From assembly GCF_014646355.1 (NCBI RefSeq), contig NZ_BMNH01000001.1:196615-260614 (forward strand): a DNA stretch of 64,000 nucleotides. Direction: 5' to 3'. Both the position numbers and the translations under genes were made by a program. Under the pieces are notes generated by a model that saw nothing but the letters and a program-made list of their open reading frames with translations, made no database searches and was not told the DNA's origin. This DNA is from Nonomuraea cavernae. Lineage in GTDB: Bacteria; Actinomycetota; Actinomycetes; Streptosporangiales; Streptosporangiaceae. Positions 8,103 to 20,870 of the stretch are shown here, piece by piece (the first letter of the stretch is position 1; each line of letters opens with the position of its first letter).

Positions 8103-9482
8103 CTAGTAGGCGAACGACTCCTGGCCGGACTCGCCCGGCTCCTCGTCTTCGGGGGACGGCGGGGTCTTGCGGCCGTACTTGATCATGAGGCCGAGCTCCA
8201 CCAGGGCCAGCGCGCCGTACAGGGCCGTGAAGACGATCAGCGAGGTGAGCACGGTGCCGCCGCCGACACTGGGCGAGACGCCGTCGGCGGTCTTCATCTG
8301 GCTGAACACGATCCACGGCTGCCTGGCCATCTCGGTGAAGATCCAGCCGAAGCTGTGGGCGAGGAAGGGCAGCGCGACCGACCAGACGGCGACGCTCCAC
8401 ATCCAGCCGCTGCCGCGGATCCCTCCCTTACGGGTCAGCCAGAGCACCGCGAGCGCCACCAGCGCCGCGAGCATCCCGAAGCCGATCATCAGCCGGAACC
8501 CCCAGTAGGCGACCGGGATGAAGGGGCGGTAGTCGCCGGGGCCGAACCTCTTCTGGTACTCGGCCTGGATGTCGTTGATGCCGTGGACCTTGCCGTCGAA
8601 CGAGCCCGTGGCCAGCTGCGACAGCACGCCCGGGATCGTCACCTGGAAGACCGGCTCGGTGCCGGAGAGGGTGCCGATGGTGAACAGCGAGAACGGCGCC
8701 GGTTGCTCGGTCTGGTAGAGCGCCTCGGCGGCGGCCATCTTCATCGGCTGGGTCTGGGTCATCACCTTGCCGAGGACGTCGCCGGTGACGAGGGTGCCGA
8801 AGGCGCCCAGCACCACGACGACCGCGCCGAGCCGGAGGCAGGGGCGGAAGACGTCGAGGTCTCTCTTCCTGGCGACATGCCAGGCGGAGACCGCCATGAG
8901 GATCGCCCCGCCGGACAGCCAGCTGCCGACGATCGTGTGCGGGAAGGCGGCCAGCAGCACCTTGTTGGTCAGCACCTCGCCGAAGTCGACCAGCTCGGCC
9001 CGCCCGTCGACCTTGAAGCCGACCGGCCACTGCATGAACGAGTTGGCGGCCAGGATGAAGTAGGCGGACAACGTCGTGCCGATCGCGACCAGCCAGATGC
9101 AGGCCAGATGGACCAGTTTCGGCAGCCGATTCCAGCCGAAGAGCCACAGGCCGAGAAACGTCGACTCCAGGAAGAACGCCAGCAGCGCCTCCAGGGCGAG
9201 CGGGGCGCCGAAGATGTCGCCGACGAACCTGGAGTAGGAACTCCAGTTCATGCCGAACTGGAACTCCTGCACGATCCCCGTCACCACGCCCATGGCGAAA
9301 TTGATCAGGAAGAGGGTGCCCCAGAACTTGGTGGCGCGCAGGTAGGCCACCTTGCCCGTACGCACCCAGACGGTGTTCAGGATGGCCACCAGCAGCGACA
9401 ACCCGATCGTGACCGGCACGAACAGGAAGTGGTAGACCGTGGTGATCCCGAACTGCCAGCGCGCGAGGTCCAAGGGATCCAT
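8103..9482 (-). CDS. cydA: Cytochrome bd ubiquinol oxidase subunit I
   Basis: 459 residues from ATG 9482 (MDPLDLARWQFGITTVYHF); ten extra residues from an upstream start lack family similarity. Haem-ligating and quinol-site features are visible: the early His in TTVYHFLFVP, the His in AAFPHTIVGSWL and YWGFRLMIGFG with the conserved Arg and Met. The quinol loop before it (IPGVLSQLATGSFDGKVHG) is of the short actinobacterial type. The protein ends in an acidic cytoplasmic tail. It heads the cydAB operon, whose promoter must lie in 9483-9577. Confidence 0.97.
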   Translation of the reverse strand: MDPLDLARWQFGITTVYHFLFVPVTIGLSLLVAILNTVWVRTGKVAYLRATKFWGTLFLINFAMGVVTGIVQEFQFGMNWSSYSRFVGDIFGAPLALEALLAFFLESTFLGLWLFGWNRLPKLVHLACIWLVAIGTTLSAYFILAANSFMQWPVGFKVDGRAELVDFGEVLTNKVLLAAFPHTIVGSWLSGGAILMAVSAWHVARKRDLDVFRPCLRLGAVVVVLGAFGTLVTGDVLGKVMTQTQPMKMAAAEALYQTEQPAPFSLFTIGTLSGTEPVFQVTIPGVLSQLATGSFDGKVHGINDIQAEYQKRFGPGDYRPFIPVAYWGFRLMIGFGMLAALVALAVLWLTRKGGIRGSGWMWSVAVWSVALPFLAHSFGWIFTEMARQPWIVFSQMKTADGVSPSVGGGTVLTSLIVFTALYGALALVELGLMIKYGRKTPPSPEDEEPGESGQESFAY

Positions 9483-9577
9483 GCCGCCGACTCTATGTGT
9501 CTGATCACGCACGTATTGTCATGACACGCTGGTGGGCGAGCCCCGCACCAGGCAAGAGTCACCCAGGTCGAGCCCGG

Positions 9578-11953
9578 TCAGTGGAGCTGGATGCCGACGA
9601 TGCAGGTGTCGTCGTCGGTGTCGGAGTTGTTGTGCGTGAGCAGGTAGTCGAGGCGGCGTTCCAGCGTCTCGGTCGAATGGCGTGCCGTGTGCAGGAGCTG
9701 CTCCTGCGAGTGCTGGAGGGCCTGGTCACGGCGTTCGATGAGGCCGTCGGTGTACATCAGGAGGATGTCGCCCGGCGTCAGCTGGATCTCGCCCTCCACG
9801 TAGTCGCTCTCGGAGATGGCGCCCAGCAGGATCCCGCGCAGCAGGTCGAGCTCCTCCGCGTCGCCCTGCCTGACCAGGATGGGCGGCAGGTGGCCGGCCC
9901 GTGCCCAGCGCAGGACGCGGGTCTCGGGGTCGTACAGGCCGAGGATCGCGGTGGCCGTCACGGTGTCGGTCAGGTAGTGCGCCACCAGGTTGAGCCAGGT
10001 CATGAGCTGGGCCGGCCCGGCGCCGGTGACGGCCAGTCCGCGCAGCGCGTTGCGCAGCACGACCATGACCGTGGCGGCCTTGATGCCGTGTCCGGCCACG
10101 TCGCCGACCGAGATCAGGATCTGCTTCGAGGGCAGCATGACGACGTCGTACCAGTCGCCGCCGACGAGGTGTTCCTTCTCGGCGGGGCGGTAGCGGACGG
10201 CGATGTTCAGGCCGGAGATCTCGATCGGCTCCCGGCTCGCGGGCATGATCGCGTGCTGGAGCCGGAGGGCCAGCCGGTTCTGCTCGGCGACCTGCTGCTC
10301 GGTCTCGGCGAGCTGGTCCCGGGTGGCGGCGAGCGCGACCTCCGTCCAGTGCTGGGAGGAGATGTCCTGGTACGCGCCTCGAACGGCGACCAGCCGGTTG
10401 TCGGCGTCGAAGACGGGCTCGGCGACGACCCTGATCTGCCGGGTGATGCCGTCGGGCCGCTGGAGCCGGAACGCGGTGGAGGCCGATCGCCGGTGGTGCA
10501 GCACCGTCGCCAGGAACCGGCCGATGGCCACTCCGTCGTCCGGGTGGGCGTGGTCGGCGAGCCGGTCGAGCGGGATGGGCTGCTCGCCGCTCTCCATGCC
10601 GTACAGAGCGTAGAGCTGGCCGTTCCAGGTGATCTCTCCGGTCAGCGTGTTCTCCTCGAACCCGCCGATCCGGCCCAGGCGCTGCGCGTGCTGCAGGATG
10701 CTGGCCAGCCTGGCGGCCTCGTCCTGGATACGCCAGATGAGCAGCACGTTGTCGCCGTGCCGGGTGATGCTGATGCCGGCGACGCTCGGCAGCGGCACCT
10801 GGTCGACCAGCGCGGTGAGCATCATCTGCTCCGAGCGGAACGGCTCACCGGTGGCGTGCACGTACTCGATCTTGGTGAACAGGCCGTCGTCCACGGCGGC
10901 CAGCGGATACGCCTCCAGCAGCAGCGAGCCGGTGACGACGCTGCGCGGCCGGCCGGCCGGGTCGACGAAGTGGCTGTTGGTGTGGTGGACCCGGAAGTCG
11001 GTGAGCCGGCCGTCGGCGTCGAGGTGCGGGCGGAGCACCAGCGCCGGGTCGGGCAGCGCGTCGGCCAGGTCGATGAGCTCGGGCAGGACGCGCGGCTCGT
11101 GCTCCTGCCGCATGGGCGTGTCGAGGGTGTGCGCGCACAGCTCCGCGAGCGCCTCGATCTGCTTGCGGATCTGCGGCGGCTGGGGCGGCAGCGGGTGCGG
11201 CCAGGCGATCTCCAGGACGCCCATCACCCGCCCGCCGGTGCCCGCCGGCACGGTGACCCGGCCGCCGGCGGTCTCGCGCTGCCCGATCGAGGGCAGACCA
11301 CCGTCGCCGATCCCCTCCATCCACACGGCCTGCCGCTCCACCAGCGCGCGACGGGCCGGCGTGACCACGCCCGGCGGCACGTACCGCCACCGCCGGGCCT
11401 CCTCCTCGCTGAAGCCCGCGTAGCCCACCAGCGTGAACGAGGCGTCCGGCCCGGCCTCCCACACGGCGACGGCGGTCGCGCCGAGCGGCGCCAGGGCGTG
11501 CTCCAGCAGGGACTCCGCGACCGCCTGCGTGTCGGGCGCCTTCAGCGCGCCGCTCTCGGCGGCCCGCAGCCGGATCGCCACGTCCGACGCCCCGGGCGTC
11601 GCGGTCCCGGCCTCGGCGGCGGTCAGGAACTCGCGCACCACCTCGCTGATGCGGTCCTGGGCGGCCTGGTTGATGATGTCGGCGGCCAGTTCGAGCTGCG
11701 TCACCCCGGCCTGCTCGGCCAGCGTGGCGAGCTGCTGGGCGGCCTTGGCGACGCCGCAGCGCAGCCGCTCGATGAGCACGCCCTTGGCGAGCTCGATCAG
11801 GGCGCGGCCCTCGGCGGCGTGCTGGGCCTCCTCGATCTCCCTGCGCAGCCGCTGGATGGTGGCCGCGAGCCGGCTGACGTTGGTGTCGGCCGGCGCCTCG
11901 GTGAGCTGGTACGCGAGCAGCGCGGAGTCCACCGGCTGCTGAGGGATGTTCAC
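9578..11953 (-). CDS. PP2C-type (RsbU/SpoIIE) phosphatase with ANTAR, GAF and PAS domains
   Basis: A 791-residue soluble signalling protein. The GTG at 11953 is chosen for GAGGAG nine bases upstream. The order is: an ANTAR-like helical segment (about 30-95, LIELAKGVLIERLRC), a GAF domain (about 120-290), two PAS-like sensor regions (about 310-540, the second with WNGQLYALYGMESGEQP), and a C-terminal SpoIIE/PP2C phosphatase (about 580-791) with GGDWYDV, SVGDVAGHG and YTDGLIERR metal-site motifs. It should dephosphorylate an anti-anti-sigma partner, which is not in the window. It lies 47 bases downstream of the hybrid kinase on the same strand, so the two are probably co-transcribed. Confidence 0.92.
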   Translation of the reverse strand: MNIPQQPVDSALLAYQLTEAPADTNVSRLAATIQRLRREIEEAQHAAEGRALIELAKGVLIERLRCGVAKAAQQLATLAEQAGVTQLELAADIINQAAQDRISEVVREFLTAAEAGTATPGASDVAIRLRAAESGALKAPDTQAVAESLLEHALAPLGATAVAVWEAGPDASFTLVGYAGFSEEEARRWRYVPPGVVTPARRALVERQAVWMEGIGDGGLPSIGQRETAGGRVTVPAGTGGRVMGVLEIAWPHPLPPQPPQIRKQIEALAELCAHTLDTPMRQEHEPRVLPELIDLADALPDPALVLRPHLDADGRLTDFRVHHTNSHFVDPAGRPRSVVTGSLLLEAYPLAAVDDGLFTKIEYVHATGEPFRSEQMMLTALVDQVPLPSVAGISITRHGDNVLLIWRIQDEAARLASILQHAQRLGRIGGFEENTLTGEITWNGQLYALYGMESGEQPIPLDRLADHAHPDDGVAIGRFLATVLHHRRSASTAFRLQRPDGITRQIRVVAEPVFDADNRLVAVRGAYQDISSQHWTEVALAATRDQLAETEQQVAEQNRLALRLQHAIMPASREPIEISGLNIAVRYRPAEKEHLVGGDWYDVVMLPSKQILISVGDVAGHGIKAATVMVVLRNALRGLAVTGAGPAQLMTWLNLVAHYLTDTVTATAILGLYDPETRVLRWARAGHLPPILVRQGDAEELDLLRGILLGAISESDYVEGEIQLTPGDILLMYTDGLIERRDQALQHSQEQLLHTARHSTETLERRLDYLLTHNNSDTDDDTCIVGIQLH

Positions 11954-12000
11954 GGTGTGCGGCTCCTCGCGGGCGATACGGCGACCTGTGACATCCCGGA

Positions 12001-15963
<3,963 letters not shown>

Positions 15964-16174
15964 GGTTTTCCCAGGTCCTTTCATTCGCCAGGGCCACCAC
16001 AGAGACCAGCGGCGGAGTCCTCAGACTATGCGAACACAGATCATAGGTGCGCAGATCGGGAGCTTTTGAAGACCGCCCGAAACGTGCGCCCGACATTATG
16101 ACCACCGCGCGGGGCCTGATGGAGGGTTTCCTCCTTGACCGTCCTGACCGGCGTCGTCGCTCTCGCGCCCGGGG

Positions 16175-17134
16175 TCAGGGGCCGGTGAGGCGGCGCTCGC
16201 CGGTGGTGGTGATGACGTAGACCTGCCAGTTGTAGTAGGCGTAGAAGTGCCGGGCGTCGCGCTTGATCTGACGGGCGTGCAACTGGATGGCGTTCACGTA
16301 CGCCCGCGACGGGTTGTAGGCGTGCAGCGCGCGCCGGTAGTCGCCGGGCGCGCCGGTCGCCCGCAGGTAGTTGGCGGCGGCCATCACGGCGTCGCGCACG
16401 TTCTGGATGTCGCCGCCCATCCCGTACGCCCTCCAGGTGGCGGGCATGAACTGCATGGGCCCCTGGGCGCCGGCATGGCTCGCCGAGCGCACCCTGCCGA
16501 ACTTGGTCTCGGCGAACATCACCGCCGCCAGCACCTCCCACTCCACCCCGAAGCGGCGCTCGGCCTTCTTGAAGTGGCCGAGCAGCGTGCCCGCCGGCAA
16601 CGGGTCCTGGACCTTGAACGTGGCCGAGCCCTTGATGGGGTGGGCCAGGGAGAGCAGCTCGCGGATGGCGGCCGTGTTGTCCCTGGCCTGGGCCGCCCGC
16701 TCGGCGGGCAGCCGGGCGAAGGCCCGGTCGGCCACCTTGGGATGGCGGGCGGCGTAGCGGTAGATCCGCTGCTGGTGGAGGGCGAGGAGCTCGACCTCCT
16801 CCGGTGGCGGACCCTTCGGCGCCTTCCCGGCCGTCCAGGCGTCGATGGCCTCGTCGAGCCGCCTGGACGTCCGCTCCAGGGCCGCCGCCAGCTTCGCGGC
16901 GTCGCCGGGGATCTTGGCGTCGGGAGCCGGCAGGTCCGGTGATCGGGTCGCGGTGGGCGCGGGTGATCGCGTCGGGGTGGACACGGGTGACGGCGCGGTG
17001 TCCGCCGTACGCGCTGGACCGGGATCGCCGCACCCCGCGGCGGCCAGGAGGACGGCGACCACCACCGCGGCGAGGGGCCTGACACGCGTGCGGCGCCGGT
17101 CACCGGACCGGATGATCCCCGGGCGTTCTCCCAT
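16175..17134 (-). CDS. Lytic transglycosylase-like lipoprotein (SLT fold)
   Basis: 319 residues from ATG 17134; an ATG at 17155 is an alternative start. A basic N-terminus and hydrophobic stretch end in a lipobox with Cys35 (LAAAGC). A Ser/Thr/Pro-rich linker follows, then a helical region, then a C-terminal SLT-like domain with the catalytic Glu in MFAETKFG, GAQGPMQFMPATWRAYG and LHAYNPSRAYVNAI. It is expected at the outer face of the membrane, cleaving peptidoglycan glycan strands. It is divergent from the pterin dehydratase gene, with 89 bases between starts. Confidence 0.9.
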   Translation of the reverse strand: MGERPGIIRSGDRRRTRVRPLAAVVVAVLLAAAGCGDPGPARTADTAPSPVSTPTRSPAPTATRSPDLPAPDAKIPGDAAKLAAALERTSRRLDEAIDAWTAGKAPKGPPPEEVELLALHQQRIYRYAARHPKVADRAFARLPAERAAQARDNTAAIRELLSLAHPIKGSATFKVQDPLPAGTLLGHFKKAERRFGVEWEVLAAVMFAETKFGRVRSASHAGAQGPMQFMPATWRAYGMGGDIQNVRDAVMAAANYLRATGAPGDYRRALHAYNPSRAYVNAIQLHARQIKRDARHFYAYYNWQVYVITTTGERRLTGP

Positions 17135-17223
17135 AGCGGGCCAACCTACCCGCATCGGGGTGTGAAAGGGCGTCACGGTGGTAGCCCCTCAGCGAGAGCG
17201 ATAACACGGACATAGGGGACATC

Positions 17224-17520
17224 ATGCGTCTGACCGACGAGGAGATCGACACCGCGCTGGCAGCCCTGGAAGGGTGGCACCGGGAGGACAACGCCCTGGT
17301 CAGGGACATCTCCATCACGCCTGACAGCTATCGATGGCTGAGCGAGGCGGTGATGAACGAGGCGAACGCGCTCGACCACCACCCCGAGATCGAGCGCACG
17401 CCCGACGGCATCCGGTTCCGGCTGTGGACGCACAGCGAGGACGGAGTGACGGCCAAGGACGTCGAACTGGCCGCGCACATCGACCACGTCATCGACGGCG
17501 CGGCCCGCGATCGAGGCTGA
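17224..17520 (+). CDS. Pterin-4a-carbinolamine dehydratase family protein
   Basis: A 98-residue protein of the PCD/DCoH family, full length. The active-site His pair is in ALDHHPEI (His52, His53), with the later WTH (His70) and GVTAKDVELA completing the family signature. It would dehydrate 4a-hydroxytetrahydropterin, although no pterin-dependent hydroxylase is present nearby. Such stand-alone copies are common in actinobacteria and may have another role. An AGGGGACATC ribosome site precedes ATG 17224. Confidence 0.93.
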   Translation: MRLTDEEIDTALAALEGWHREDNALVRDISITPDSYRWLSEAVMNEANALDHHPEIERTPDGIRFRLWTHSEDGVTAKDVELAAHIDHVIDGAARDRG

Positions 17521-17629
17521 CGCCGACGCGATCCATGCCGGGGGCACGCGTCACGGCGGAAGCATGCGCGGGATTCGTCCGGTTCGGTAGCTTACGTAAC
17601 CGACGTCTTCCACAGAAGGGACCCAGCGC

Positions 17630-19018
17630 GTGCTCGACGACGCCGGCCTCCAGGCGCTTCGTGAGGCAGCGCGCCTGTCCCCCGACAACCTCCCCCTGCG
17701 GCGGCACCTCGCCGGGCTGTTGCTGGAGAAGGGATACCTCGCTGAGGCGGAGACCGAATACCGCGCCGCGCTCATGCTCGCGCCCAGGGATGTGGACGTC
17801 ACGGCCGGGCTGGCGGAGGCGTTCGTCCGGCAGAACGCCCACGGCTCCGCGCTGGCGGCGCTGGAGCCGTTCCTGGCCTCGCCCGGCTACCCGCCCCGGC
17901 TGGGTGTGATCGCGGCACGGGCGCTGCTCGGCGAGGGCGACATGGGCGGCGCGGCCTACCGCTATCACGAAGCGGTCTCCCGCGATCCGTCCGTCGGCGA
18001 CCCGGACCTGGCCGCCCGGCTGGTGGTGCCGCCCCTTCAGGCACCGGCGGCGCCGTCCCACGGAGTGTCCGCTCCCGCCGCATCGCCGTACGGAACGCCG
18101 GCGCCGCATTCCGGGGCGCCGGGTGGTGGGCCGGATGGTGGAGCGGTGGAGCGGTCGGGGGTCACGTTCGCGGACGTGGCCGGGATGGAGGCGGTCAAGG
18201 AGGCGTTGCGGGTCAAGCTGCTGCTGCCGCTCCAGCAGCCGGAGCTGTTCGCGGCGTTCGGCAAGCGGGCCGGTGGCGGGGTGCTGTTGTACGGGCCGCC
18301 GGGGACGGGCAAGACCCACCTGGCCAGGGCGGCCGCCGGAGAGCTGGGCGCGTCGTTCGTCAACGTGGGGCTGGCCGACATCCTGGACATGTACGTCGGC
18401 TCCAGCGAGCGCAACCTGCGGGCCACGTTCGAGCTGGCCCGGCGCAGCCGCCCGTGCGTGCTGTTCTTCGACGAGGTCGACGCGCTGGCCGCGCGCCGCT
18501 CCGACATGCGCCAGGCGCACAACCGGCAGTTGGTCAACCAGTTCCTGGCCGAGCTCGACGGCGTGGACCAGAGCGCCAACGAGGGCGTGCTGGTCCTGGC
18601 GGCCACCAACGTCCCCTGGTACATCGACGTCGCCTTCCGCCGTCCGGGACGGCTGGACCAGCCGGTGTTCGTGCCGCCGCCCGACGCCGCGGCGCGCGCG
18701 GCCATCCTGCGCATCCTGTGCCGCGACAAGCCGCTGGCCGAGATGGACTTCGACGCGGTGGCACGGATCACCGAGCACTTCGTCGGCGCGGACCTGAAGG
18801 GCGTGGTGGACCGGGCGGTGGAGGCCAAGCTCCACCAGTCGATCAGCGCGGGCCGTCCCATCCCGCTGACGACGGCCGACCTGGTGGCCGCCGCGAGGAG
18901 CACCAAGCCCACGGCGGTGCGCGAGTGGATGTCCACCGCGCGCAACTACGTGATGCACGCCAACGAATCGGGGGCCTGGGACGAGCTGATGCCCTGGATC
19001 AAGGGCAACAAGTGGTGA
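17630..19018 (+). CDS. TPR-containing AAA+ ATPase
   Basis: 462 residues from the GTG at 17630 (AAGGGA upstream). The N-terminal ~125 residues are TPR-like helices (EAARLSPDNLPLRRHLAGLL and similar). A Pro/Gly-rich linker follows, then one classical AAA module: Walker A GPPGTGKT (near residue 222), pore loop MYVGSSERN, Walker B VLFFDEVDAL (near 278), sensor 1 ATNVPW and the arginine-finger region FRRPGRLDQP. The C-terminal helical lid is present. A single-ring AAA of the Cdc48/spastin-like group with a TPR adaptor suggests protein remodelling. It overlaps the next gene by four bases (GTGA), so the two proteins are probably made together. Confidence 0.9.
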   Translation: MLDDAGLQALREAARLSPDNLPLRRHLAGLLLEKGYLAEAETEYRAALMLAPRDVDVTAGLAEAFVRQNAHGSALAALEPFLASPGYPPRLGVIAARALLGEGDMGGAAYRYHEAVSRDPSVGDPDLAARLVVPPLQAPAAPSHGVSAPAASPYGTPAPHSGAPGGGPDGGAVERSGVTFADVAGMEAVKEALRVKLLLPLQQPELFAAFGKRAGGGVLLYGPPGTGKTHLARAAAGELGASFVNVGLADILDMYVGSSERNLRATFELARRSRPCVLFFDEVDALAARRSDMRQAHNRQLVNQFLAELDGVDQSANEGVLVLAATNVPWYIDVAFRRPGRLDQPVFVPPPDAAARAAILRILCRDKPLAEMDFDAVARITEHFVGADLKGVVDRAVEAKLHQSISAGRPIPLTTADLVAAARSTKPTAVREWMSTARNYVMHANESGAWDELMPWIKGNKW

Positions 19019-20202
19019 TCGCCGCTGATGCGATCGAGCGGGCCCGCGCCCTGCTGGAGCTGCGCCGGCCCGCCGAGGCCGAGCGCGAGCTGCGGGGGAT
19101 GCTCGCCCGGCAGCCGGAGCACCCCGGGGCGCATTCCTTACTGGCCCTCGCCCTGTCCGCGCAGGGCAGCACGGCCGAAGCGATCGCCGAGGCGTCCGAG
19201 GGGGTACGACTCGCGCCCGAGCACTGGCTCACGCACTACCTGGCCGGACAGGTCTACTGCCGTGCCCGCCTGGCCGACCAGGCGATAGCCGCCCTCCAGG
19301 CGTCGCTGGCCCTGTCTCCCGACGAGGCGTCGAGCTGGGAGCTCCTGGCCCGCGCGCACGTGCTCAAAGCCCAGTGGCACCAGGTGGCCGATGCGGCGCG
19401 ACGCGGCCTGGCGATCGATCCGCAGCAGTCGGGCCTGACGAGCCTGCTGGCGCTGGCCCTCACCATGCTCGGCGAGAGGGAACCGGCCAGGGCCGCCGCC
19501 GCGCAGGCCGTACGGCTGGATCCGGAGAACGCCGGCGCTCACCACGTGTACGGCACCGTGGCGCTGGCCGCAGGCGATCCCCGCCGGGCGGCCGACGCCT
19601 TCCGGGAGGTGCTCCGCCTGGATCCCGGCTTCGACCAGGCCAGGGACCTGCTCGTCACCGCCCTGAAGCAGCGCAACCCCGTCTATCGGGTGCTGGATCC
19701 GCTGCGGGCCCGGTTCCGTGGCGGCTGGTGGCTGCTGTTCCTGCTGCCCGTCGCGCCGCCCGTCATCGCGGTGTTCGTGCTCGTCGCGGTGCTGCACTGG
19801 GCGGCATGGGTCACCGAGTCGTGGACCACGCTGCGCCTGGCCCGAGCCAGGGCCACCCGGTTGCTCTTCGAGGGCGTCGAGGCCCGGGTGGCCGTGCTCT
19901 GCTGTGCGCTGCTGGTCGCGGGCGCGGCGCTGCTCGGGCTGGGGATCGCGCTCGGGAGCGAGGTCGTCGCCACCGTCGGTGTGGCCGTGATGGCGCTGAT
20001 CACCGCCGTCCAGGAGACCGCGCACACGGGCTCGCCCCGAGGGCGGGCGATCCTGTACGGCTGGACCGGCCTGCTCGCCCTGGCCGTCGCCGCGGCGGCG
20101 CCGCTGAACTCGATGGGCACCGCACTGCTGAGCGTCTATGCCGGACTGGCCACGATCTGGGTGGCGGCGGGCGTTCGGCGGGTGCTCCCGGCGCCCGCCT
20201 GA
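19015..20202 (+). CDS. TPR-repeat membrane protein, partner of the AAA+ ATPase
   Basis: 395 residues from GTG 19015. The first ~230 residues are tandem TPRs (for example AEAIAEASEGVRLAPEHWL and AADAFREVLRLDPGF). The rest has about four membrane segments, beginning WWLLFLLPVAPPVIAVF near residue 237. It is translationally coupled to the AAA+ gene. By inference the membrane domain anchors the TPR array as a docking site for the ATPase or its clients. I know no specific family name. Confidence 0.85.
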   Translation: MIAADAIERARALLELRRPAEAERELRGMLARQPEHPGAHSLLALALSAQGSTAEAIAEASEGVRLAPEHWLTHYLAGQVYCRARLADQAIAALQASLALSPDEASSWELLARAHVLKAQWHQVADAARRGLAIDPQQSGLTSLLALALTMLGEREPARAAAAQAVRLDPENAGAHHVYGTVALAAGDPRRAADAFREVLRLDPGFDQARDLLVTALKQRNPVYRVLDPLRARFRGGWWLLFLLPVAPPVIAVFVLVAVLHWAAWVTESWTTLRLARARATRLLFEGVEARVAVLCCALLVAGAALLGLGIALGSEVVATVGVAVMALITAVQETAHTGSPRGRAILYGWTGLLALAVAAAAPLNSMGTALLSVYAGLATIWVAAGVRRVLPAPA

Positions 20203-20216
20203 GCCCAGGGTGACGG

Positions 20217-20738
20217 TCAGAGGTTGGAGTGGAGGGTCTTCCAGGTGCCGGCGTACAGGCAGATGTCCGACGGCTTGCCCGCCCTGCGCTCGTTGCAGAC
20301 CTTGAGCTCCACCAGGGCCACGTTGCGGTCGGTGAAGGAGAAGGGCTTCGGCGTGCCGTAGGAGCAGTCGAGGTAGCTGCGGTGCTTGAACGGCACGCTG
20401 CCGTCGGACTTGAGGTAGGTGACGCGGAAGACGGCCCAGCCGCAGCCGCCGCCACGGGTCAGGTCGGTGACCTTCCCCTTGACCTTGACGGTGCTGATGT
20501 TGGGGATCGTCTGCTTGTTCAGCTGGGAACTGGTCAGGGTGCCCTTGGCCACGGCCCGCTTGCCGGGCGCGTACCTCGGCCCCCAGGGGGTCGGCGCGCT
20601 CTGCTCGGTCATGGTCGGGGTCGTGGTGGGGGCGGTGAGGACGGTGGCGGCCGAGGCGGCGGTGGCGGTGCCCGCGGCGGTCGCTGCCAGGAGCGCTCCG
20701 GTGGCGACGGCGATCGTGATCGTACGGCTGGCCTTCAT
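20217..20738 (-). CDS. Secreted hypothetical protein
   Basis: 173 residues from ATG 20738, which is preceded by AGAGAGAGGAACCCCC. A Sec signal peptide (MKASRTITIAVATGALLAAT, then Ala-rich) is followed by a Thr/Pro linker and a compact domain with four Cys (GGGCGWAVF, YLDCSYG, KVCNERR, DICLYAG), probably two disulfides. I do not recognise a named family. It converges on the TPR gene with 14 bases between the stops. Confidence 0.8.
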   Translation of the reverse strand: MKASRTITIAVATGALLAATAAGTATAASAATVLTAPTTTPTMTEQSAPTPWGPRYAPGKRAVAKGTLTSSQLNKQTIPNISTVKVKGKVTDLTRGGGCGWAVFRVTYLKSDGSVPFKHRSYLDCSYGTPKPFSFTDRNVALVELKVCNERRAGKPSDICLYAGTWKTLHSNL

Positions 20739-20870
20739 GGGGGTTCCTCTCTCTCTTGACGAGAGTGTGGAACACGCCGCTTTCAAGCCAATTGATGCCC
20801 GCCGTACCTTGAATAACCTTCGCGGGTATTGCCGCCATTTGACCTGCACGGACGTCGAAAATCGGCCTCG

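Noticed and set aside
7095..9524. An 809-codon plus-strand frame opposite cydAB
   Set aside because: cydA and cydB are unmistakable on the other strand; the frame is compositional.
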